Shown one piece after another: positions 55,863 to 64,000 of a stretch of 64,000 nucleotides of DNA (position 1 is the stretch's first letter; every line of letters starts with the position of its first letter). A program made the position numbers and the translations under genes. The DNA is taken from the NCBI GenBank assembly GCA_932294295.1, contig OW028573.1, positions 692,001-756,000 of the forward strand, read 5' to 3'. The notes under the pieces were generated by a model, which was not told where the DNA came from, did no database searches, and saw nothing but the letters and a program-made list of their open reading frames with translations. This stretch comes from Alitta virens (Eukaryota > Annelida > Polychaeta > Phyllodocida > Nereididae).

Positions 55863-58800
55863 TCACTGAAAGACAAATCTGTAAATGCTTATTGCATAAT
55901 TTCCAATATTGCAACCCACAAAAGTATAAAGTGCATATATTTGGATCAACATCAAAGTCTCCACTGGACAGCTTGCTTGAGGATTTGGGATGAAATTTTG
56001 CTTGAAAAGCTCATATCTGACTTTGTTGATTTGTGAAGTGGTGTTTTTACCATACATGGCACACACAAACCTTTCAAGACTTGACATAAGTTGATCGCTG
56101 ACTTCAGACTGATCTCCAAGTAACCCAAACATTTCCAGAGACTTTTCCAGCATTTTCAGTGGTTTGATTTTTCCCTGACGAATAAAGGCACTGGTAGAGT
56201 CGCTACCGGTAAAGGCACGATATCCCAAAAGTGATTTCAGAAAGGTGGTGTTTCTGTTTGTGAATACAGTTTTGATATCAATCAGCCTTCTGTTGTTGCC
56301 ATAACCAGTATCAAACAGGAGAACATTTTCAATCTTATCCACATAACGCAAAAGGAGTACAAATACATACGTCAGTATCTGGCGATCGAACCGTTACTGT
56401 CCTGTCAGCAGATTCTGCAGATGCCTGAATTGCATGCAGCACTATCTGTTTGTCTGCCTCTACATGGTTAGAGCACAGATCATCCTGAAGAGATGTTATC
56501 ACATCAACACCATCATGACTAGTAAGTTTGATGCACTTGTTCTCGCAAACAATGAAAACTCGACGTCCCCTTCAGCATTGGAGCAAACTTCGGTTTTGTC
56601 CATTCGTCACAGATCAGTTTGATGAAGTTCTTCTTATTGTCATCATTGGCAAGAAATGATTCCAATCCCTTGGCACTCTTGTCTTTGGCCCTTTCAAGAG
56701 CAAAGGTGCTGATGAGCCTTTTCGTTGCCTTTCTATGGCTTTGATGGAGTCTGTGTGGTAACTGTCAGTAACAAAGTCCACTCTTTCAACCTTTGGAAGC
56801 AGGCTGAACACTTTCTCTGCAACTTGCTCGAAGAAATTGGGGAGAGCAGTCAGTGAGTGAAGAAGAGTCTAGAGTATGTATGACATCTCCTTCAGGTTGG
56901 TCTGTTGTTGTCATTCCTTTTTCGAGATGATGAAGGAGCTTTGCTTTGTCTGTTTTAGCTATGGCACCATCAGCTGTTGCTAAGCTCCAGGAAACTGGAC
57001 CCAAGGGATAGGACAAGACTCTTTCAAGATCAATGTTGTTGCTCTCAGATAGTGACACCAACTGTGCAAATATGTTTCGCTCAGCCGTCAGCTCAAAGAC
57101 TTTCTTGGTGGAGGTGTTAATTTTAGTTCTTTTTCCCGTGTTTGCAAATGTCTGCAATTTTGTCTTCTTGATGGGATCATGGAAGCTGTCATCTTTCTGA
57201 ACAAACACCTTGTTGACAAAGACTGAGAATGAAGCTTCTCCAGCAGCATCAACCTTCAAAATATCACTTTCAATTACTTTTGAAGCAGCTGTACCTGAGG
57301 ACAAGCAATACAAAACCTCTTTGTTGTCAACCTGGAAGGGATCAGTGAAGTTGTTGAAGGCATCCACCACCTTTTTAACATCTTTTTCTGATGCAGCAAT
57401 TCTTGCCTTCTGGGTGCTTTTGTGGCTGTCATTGTCAGATGGTGTCATTTCTGCCATCTCATGGGTTGCACTAACATAGCTTGCTCGTTCATGACGACTC
57501 AAACACCACCTGTGGTATGCAGCAACATTGCCACTGAATCCAATAATTCCACCATGTGATTTTGCACTCCTATTTATGGTCTGTTCTATTGTGATGTCAA
57601 CTGCATTGCGTGAACCAGGAACATCCGATCTAGAAACGCTGAAGCCAGTGTTTCTGAGAAGTTATAGTCCTGGGTGTGACTCATCCAACGTTGCCAATGA
57701 CACAAATTGCAGAGTAGCATACCTGGCATAGTTGTGATGATCAAAAGCAAAGTACAAGGGACACATTTGTCGGAGGCTTGCAATGTGTAGATCAAGATCA
57801 TTTTCTTTTGTTGCTTGTAAGAAGCAAAGGATCAGCCAGACTTTGTCAGTGTACAAAATCCAAAATTGTGCCATCTTCCCCAAATGTCCATCACGCACTT
57901 TCTCTTTGAACTTCTCATAGTCATCAAAGAGGGAGGTCAATGCTTCATCGCAAGTGATCTTCTCCATGCTCAAGGAATCAGGGCTCTCAGCAATCTGTTT
58001 CAAAGCATCTATGACAATAGACGGAACTGAGTTCTCTTCTTGTTGATATGCCAAAGAAGGCTCAAGAGCTTCTAACATAAGTTTGTGGACCCTCATTGTT
58101 CTGTTGTAGTGGTGCCCTGTCATCACTTGCCCTGTCATCACTTTTTCAATTGACCCACTAGCGCAAACACCTGCCTCAATAACTATCTTGGAGAAGCCAC
58201 TGCCTTTCAGGCTTTTCCCAACAGTGCCAAGGTAAGATGCTAATGTGTGGAAGACACCAAGTTGGATGAAGACATTCTTGTATCTGCCATATGATGGCAA
58301 AAGCTTTCTTTGCAGCAGCAAGGTCGTAGGTGACAACAATTTGCTGCTGTCCCACCTCTTTACATAACTCCTGAGAAGTGGTAAGGGTCCTCTGTACAGT
58401 AGCATTGTCTGTAATTGGGAAGTTAATGGGAGATAGGAACTCCACTGTTGATTGCTGGGGACTTGTTTTTGTCAATGACAGCCAGCCATTCCATTCAGGT
58501 ACTGTGTGTCAATTTTGAGACATTGCTTCCCTACACAAAACCCATGCCTTGCTTGATGAAGTCACACTGGTGGGTATGGCTACATCCAAAACTTTCAAAT
58601 ATTGTATGTGCAGCTTTGGTTCAGACCTTTGTTTCACAAAGCAGGGTTCCAGTTCCTCCGGTTGATACCTTATGGATCTTGCCTTAGTTTTGGGGATTAC
58701 AGGACCAGTGTTTTCAACAGAATCTGCACTACTATCATTGCTCTCTTGAATAATGATACCATGTGCAGAATACGTAGTGCCGCTGCCTGAGGGCATTTCC

Positions 58801-59215
58801 TCATTGAGATCGAATTTATCCCAGCACACTTGTTTGATAGTTGGTCGAAGAGGAGAGACGCGTCGAGTAATGCTGTCACATATGGCAGTTTCTAGCCCAA
58901 GTGTACCCGAGTATGACTGGCAATGGCCAAATCTATTGAAAAATGTCAGCAACTGTGCACTTCCAGTTAGGTGCCATAGTGTGAGGGCTAATAGCATGTG
59001 TTTGGGCATAAGCCACCATCCATTGTTGGTGGCAGAGTAGCAGATGTCTTGTGCATATGAGTGTGCAAGTCTAGATTTCTTTTCTGATACTTTATCAATG
59101 GATATTCCTGCAATAGTGAGTGACAGCAGCCTTAGCAAAAGTGAAGGAACATCAGCTGATTTGGAAAGCAAGTAACTGGCTTTTGGAGAAAAAATCCTAT
59201 TTTAAAGCCACCGCC
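55863..59215 (-). pseudogene. Broken copy of a large uncharacterised multicopy protein family
   Basis: On the minus strand homologous segments follow in order: AHSYAQDICYSATNNGWW...PKHMLLALTLWHLTGS and NRFGHCQSYS (59171-58509); QQQIVVTYDLAAAKKAFAII; then IVIEAGVCASGSIEKVMTG and HYNRTMRVHKL, FWILYTDKVW, FAFDHHNYARY (58405-57662); ITIEQTINRSAKS and RWCLSRHERASYV; ERVLSYPLGPVSWSLA (57502-56786); VDFVTDSYHTDSIKAIE and KGPKTRVPRDW (56811-56614); EADKQIVLHAIQAS, VRSPDTDV, LLFDTGYGNNRRLIDI and FTGSDSTSAF (to 55863). I know this order from many unnamed predicted proteins of invertebrates. Breaks are a TGA at 58509, a TAA at 57662 and frame changes near 58,270, 56,870, 56,620 and 56,370. The function is unknown; the C-terminus resembles FEN/PIN-type nucleases. 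Confidence 0.8.
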
Positions 59216-59440
59216 ACCAGATTTTAGACCATTACAACTACAGCTTGTTAGCACCTAAAAGAAAAATCCTATGTTAACGCCACCACCACCAGATTTGAGT
59301 TCATTACAACTACAGCTTGTTAGCACCTGAAAGAAAAATCCTATGTTAACGCCACCACCACCAGATTTGAGATCATTACAACTACAGCTTGTTAGCAGCT
59401 GAAACAAAAAGCCTTTGTCAGCACCACAACCATCACCAGA
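59188..59440. repeat. 72-bp minisatellite, ~3.5 copies
   Basis: AAAATCCTATKTTAAMGCCA starts at 59191, 59263 and 59335 with a decayed copy at 59407. On the minus strand each unit encodes an open 24-residue repeat (VLTSCSCN.LKSGGGG) and contains TTTTTCTTTCAG, a splice-acceptor-like word. Confidence 0.93.
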
Positions 59441-60715
59441 TTAGATTTTTGATAACACTTTTTCAAGCATTGTTTGTCAATCCATTGCATCAGTAACGCA
59501 TAATAGTGCCATCTACGATACTTCTTTGCTGAAAGTGGTTTGAGCATTACTGAAGTATCCCTATACTGATGAGCTAAACCAAAACAAAAAAATCCACATG
59601 TGCAGAGAGCATGTGAGGATTATTGTTGAATAGAAGCTAAAAAGTAACAGCAGATTTGAGTTTTTTGTGAAAATTTGGGAAAATTCCTCTGACCGCACAA
59701 GTCAAATGAAATTTCTCTTTCTTTGTTCACGTCATCTTCTCAATTGATATGTGGTTAATAATACAATGTTATACATCATTTTAATGACAATTTTGTGTAG
59801 TTTTACTTAATAGGCAGTATATACTTGTCAGTCACATATGGAAATGGCCATAAAGCAATACACGATAACCAATATGACTTTTTTCATGTGCGCGCTGATG
59901 AAATTTATGTCTCAAGAAGTAGTGTACCCCTCCTGCCTCATTGTTAAGGTTATACGATGACAAACAAGCAAAAATGTATTCCTCAGACTCTTAGCTTTAA
60001 AATGGTATATGTCTTGAAAATTCCCAAGAGGGGGGGGGGGAGGGGGGGTTACGGTAGGCCTAAAGACTATACAGCATGTCATTAAAGAAAAAAAGAGGCA
60101 TATTTAGTATAAGCTTCCTAGAAAAAAAGGCTGTTTTACAGATTTGTTAAAAGTAATGCCAACAGACACAAAGGGCTCCTTAGTAATACAATGGAATCAT
60201 ATGCTGATATATTTTTTCCATCATGCCACTAGAATGAGAAGGTTTGGTCTATCAGTAAGATATGAAAGATTGCTCAGTAATTAGGCCAATCATAAATGTA
60301 TGGTGTTTTAGGAATAATATGGAAAGTTATCGAATATGTAACACTCAGGGTTAGCCTTTAATAAGGCAAATTCCATGTAAGAAGTTAAGAATACTGGAAC
60401 CTTTTGTTTATAAATTTATAGTAAGTAGCGATAATTATAACATATAATTTATTTTCAAATTTGGTGTATGGTCGCTAAATATAATCAATTCCATTAGAAC
60501 ACACTTGCAGTGATAACATGGACTATGTTTGATATGAATGTAAGGGGTTGGTGTGTAATAAAACTAGTACAATATTACAAGAGATAATTTGTAAGCGTTA
60601 ACATGACAAAAAATATAGGTTGTCTGTGACAACATTTATTATATTTTAATGTGTGATGTTCAGGAATGAGTCAGCTTAAAAGAATGTAGTTCCTTTGTGA
60701 CAAGATCATAACTGA
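59441..60715. other. AT-rich spacer
   Basis: A G run at 60,030-60,048. No gene seen. Confidence 0.5.
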
Positions 60716-60719
60716 CACT

Positions 60720-61400
60720 TTGATATGTAATATAAATGATAGCTCACTAAAGAGACAATATCTGTATTTTGAACATGCAATGTATGAGCGATAACTGGTT
60801 CGCTACTTTGGTATTTTGAACACAATTTTCGAGTGATATAAAGGATAGGTCAGTAATAAGAATAATTCCATATTTTGAACATAATATTTTGAGTAATATA
60901 AAGGATAGGTAACTAATAATACCAATTCAATATTTGTTTATATAGTTTTGGAGTGATAACATGTTCTCTATTTTGATAGGTAATATAAAGCATAGGTCAG
61001 TGGTAAAACCGATTCCATATTTGAACATAGTTTTTGATTGATATAAAAGATAGGTCAGTAATAAGACCAATTCCATATTTCGAACATATTTTTGGAGTGA
61101 TATAAAGTATAAGTCAGTAATAAGACCAATTCCATATTTTGAATATAGTTTTTGAGGGATAACTTCTTCTCTATTTAATATGTAATATAAAAGATAGGTT
61201 ACAAATAAGAAAAATTTCATATGTTGAATTAAATTTTTGAGTGATATAAAGGATAGGTCAGTAATAAGACCAATTTTATATTTTGAACATAGTTTTTCAG
61301 TAATAACATCTTCTCTACTTTTATGTGTAATATAAAGGATAGATCAGTAATAAGACAATTTACATATTTTTAACATAGATGTTAGTGATAACATGTGTAG
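60720..61400. repeat. Minisatellite, ~55-60 bp unit
   Basis: Around ten diverged units of GATATAAAGGATAGGTCAGT, AATAAGACCAATTCCATATT and TTGAACATAGTTTTTGAG. Some units have an insert ATAACATCTTCTCTA. An open frame on the minus strand here is an artefact. Confidence 0.9.
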
Positions 61401-61899
61401 GATTTTTCAGTAATATGACAAAGTCTGTGATATGGGAATAACGTTTTCTGGGAGTACATAGACAAAGGGAAGATACGATTTTAATAAAATTCTATGGTGA
61501 TGATAATAATGCAATACTTACTAGTTTGTTGTGTTTGATGTGCATTGTAAAGAAATAGTTTAACCGGGTTAACTTTACTAAATTGTTTGGTCTATTGATA
61601 GGTAAAAAAGAACATCCTATGAGCGTACTGTATCAGCTATATGTTAATCAAAAACTGAGTGTCAACGAATGGTTTCAATCAGGGCGGTGTCCAAGTTGTT
61701 TTCAGTGTGTATTATCACTCTGTTTGTTGAATAACAAAGGTCAGGTTTTAGCTATCATGTAGAAAGTTAATGAGATCTGGAAGGTGGCTGGCCCTGCCTA
61801 TGCTATGCCGAACGATATTAAAAAAGTTATTCGTGCCGAACAGTATTAGATTGTTTAATCATGTTTATTGTTAGTCAAATATGGTGCTATTGCGATTGT

Positions 61900-62095
61900 G
61901 TATCTACGTATTATCTCTGTGCAATTGGATTGCATAATCAGTGCTGTATCATAAATATGTTTTTTTTTTTTGTATGAATGTGTATGTATGTATGTATGTG
62001 TGTATGCTATTGTTGTACCTTGGTTCTCTCCTCAAATAATTTCATTTTGCACTACAAAAATGACAATAAAGTTTATCTTATCTTAAGTTACTACT
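61900..62095 (+). mobile_element. LINE 3' tail fragment
   Basis: A T run, TATG repeat, GTTCTCTCCTCAAATAATTT and the ending ATGACAATAAAGTTTATCTT ATCTTA are typical of the 3' ends of CR1/L2-type LINEs (poly(A)-like signal plus a short terminal repeat). No RT sequence is present. Confidence 0.55.
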
Positions 62096-62891
62096 GTGAT
62101 GTCATTGGATATGCATTGTGAATGAATAAATAGTAGAATGTGCATCTGAGACTAATTATCTTGGACATTGTACCAGTGGTGACAGATGTGATCAATCTGT
62201 TCATTGTATTATTAAGAATTTCAAAAGGAACATTTCATTCCTTTATGGTCATTTATAGTCAGACAGTTCTAGGGCCAAGCGTTCCCTATGGCTCTAATCT
62301 GTGTGATTGAGTTGGCATAAGGCATTACAAGGGATGTATAAACTGCCTAATATGGCCCATTGCCGATTTTTATCTTTAATATCAGATATTGTCCCTGTAG
62401 AGCTAGCAATTTACAGAAGAATTTTAACTTTGTTTGTAATGGATTGAGGCATACAAACGTTTGACAAGAATGGTATTTGTTTGTTACTCTTATGGAATTC
62501 ATATCAAGAACAGAAATGACATATTTGTAATAATGAAGGAATGTGATGTTACAACTTGTGCAATAACTTATTGAATTAGTGATAAGGATATTCTTAGTAC
62601 TAACCTTAAGTAAATAGAAGATTCAGGAAAACGTACACAATTTGACTACAACAATTCCCTTTTTTTTTGCATGCAGGGTAAAATTGCCTTGTTTTTTATG
62701 TGCTTCGCTTTCTTTTTATTGTACTTGGTTTTTATAGTATTGTACATTTATTTTTGTATAGCTAATGGTCGCAGTTAAGACTGCAATTTTGGTGAATATG
62801 AAAAAAAACTTTCTTCACTATATTTAAACTCAACTTAATTGTATTGTCAGTGTTTTGTTCATCAGTCATAACATGAACATACTAATTATAT

Positions 62892-63816
62892 GAGCGAAGC
62901 TCCGCCGCCGCAGGCGGCGAGCGCAGCTCACTTCCCGTAGACGATAGGCTACACAGTGTACAAGCCAACCGGAACTGGTTAAAAAATTGATTTCACTTAT
63001 TATCGCTGTTCGAAAATACATGTAATCCTATGGATGATCAACTTATTATCGTTTTTTTTTGCCAAATGGTCCAGAACGAGACTACGTCATGTCATAACAA
63101 CGTCGTCAGTTCAAAAGTTGCGATGTCCATAATTTCGTAACGAATACACATCCAGCTTGAAACTTGGAGAAAACTTGTTTCTCTAACTGTAAAAATTCTA
63201 ACTGTGACTAGAAATAGTGTTTATTTAGAAGGGGAACTCACCAGATATGAATAACAAATCATCTTGAATCGATCACGCTCGCGACAACGACATTGTTGCG
63301 ATTACGTTTTATCACACCAGGGGGCAGTTGTAAGCGATCGCAGCGCCCCTGGCGGCTGAGAAACGCATTACAATTATCGGACTTCTTTTGCCTCTAAAAT
63401 TGTTATCTATTGTCCGATTTTGAAAATTTAAAAACCTACATGAAGTCTAATTAATAGTTGAGAATAACTAATGGCCAATATTTCTGTTGGATGCAAAATT
63501 CCCCGCCAGAAATATTCAGGGCATACTAAATTTGTGTGTTAACTAATGATTTCATCAGACATTATTACTGAAAATAAATCTTACATTGAAAATCCAGACT
63601 AAAACATTGGAAACACACTGGTATGATGGCCTGAAAAACTAATACTTAAATTATTTATTGCAAATTAAGACTAAATTGTTGTGCAAAAGTGGCCATGTGT
63701 AATGGTAAAAAATATAAGACAAGAAAGCAGCATTTGTATATATATAATTACTTGAATGTGCTAAATCTGGAGACACAGTAACTTTAAGTTGACATAAATA
63801 TAATATAGCTTCGCTC
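62892..63816. mobile_element. Possible short-TIR element with GC hairpin
   Basis: GAGCGAAGCT at 62892-62901 and its exact complement AGCTTCGCTC at 63807-63816 face each other. Next to the left end is a 7-bp GC stem with 3-base loop (62903-62919). The interior is partly GC-richer and has no protein. A target duplication is not seen. Confidence 0.45.
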
Positions 63817-64000
63817 ACTCCTGTCATTGACAGCTACATATTAACATTTGCATGTAAAAATTAATTGTCAGGGAATTACTCCTTGAACTGTGTTGTATGC
63901 TTTGAAAGTTTGAATAACCTTATAAATAAAATTTAACAGGACATTTCATGACTTATTGCATTTATCTGCTTGATTCTAGCTGCCAGTTGGCATATATGCA

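Noticed and set aside
60927..61220. 97-codon minus-strand frame
   Set aside because: Translation of the 58-bp minisatellite.
1..64000. CRISPR array, bacterial operon or phage
   Set aside because: Repeats are microsatellites, minisatellites or transposon parts; genes have introns; the DNA is animal.

Overview
The window looks like AT-rich nuclear DNA from an invertebrate animal, most likely marine. The signs are short exons in long AT-rich introns, GT/AG splice sites with matching codon phases, several LINE and BEL/Pao retroelement families, MITEs with target-site duplications, many microsatellites, and a multicopy protein family that I associate from memory with cnidarians, molluscs, echinoderms and other invertebrates. 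I cannot name the species. There is no bacterial gene organisation, rRNA or intact tRNA.

Layout. 507-5022 is a complete non-autonomous LTR retrotransposon with two LTRs identical by eye, a 4-bp target duplication, a tRNA-Trp-like primer site, a polypurine tract and a non-coding interior made largely of tandem arrays. 5.0-8.5 kb is non-coding and dense in X-box-like palindromes. 8.9-11.3 kb is a 5'-truncated LINE. 12.77-16.55 kb is bounded by ~0.6 kb inverted arms and holds a decayed protein fragment plus a nested CR1/Jockey-type LINE. 18.5-19.3 kb is a decayed Rex1/CR1-like LINE. 24.8-25.3 kb is an orphan BEL/Pao gag-like fragment. 25.6-26.1 kb is a GC-rich repeat island. 27.7-28.7 and 34.5-35.3 kb are inverted-repeat elements.

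The cellular genes are on the minus strand. A gene of at least ten short exons runs from 49,703 down to about 37,497. Its exon phases fit through every junction, with one single-base frame break in the exon at 46,821. It contains a threefold duplicated exon near 39 kb, one intron of which carries a fresh 197-bp hAT-type MITE. Two further minus-strand exons (25,421-25,533 and 21,180-21,336) join in phase and end a Cys/His-rich TRAF-type zinc-finger protein; whether they belong to the same gene is not settled.

The right end, upstream of that gene, holds a BEL/Pao pol remnant with a probable LTR (50.9-54.5 kb), a broken copy of a large uncharacterised multicopy protein family with a FEN/PIN-nuclease-like C-terminus (55.9-59.2 kb), two minisatellites, a LINE 3' tail and a possible short-TIR element.
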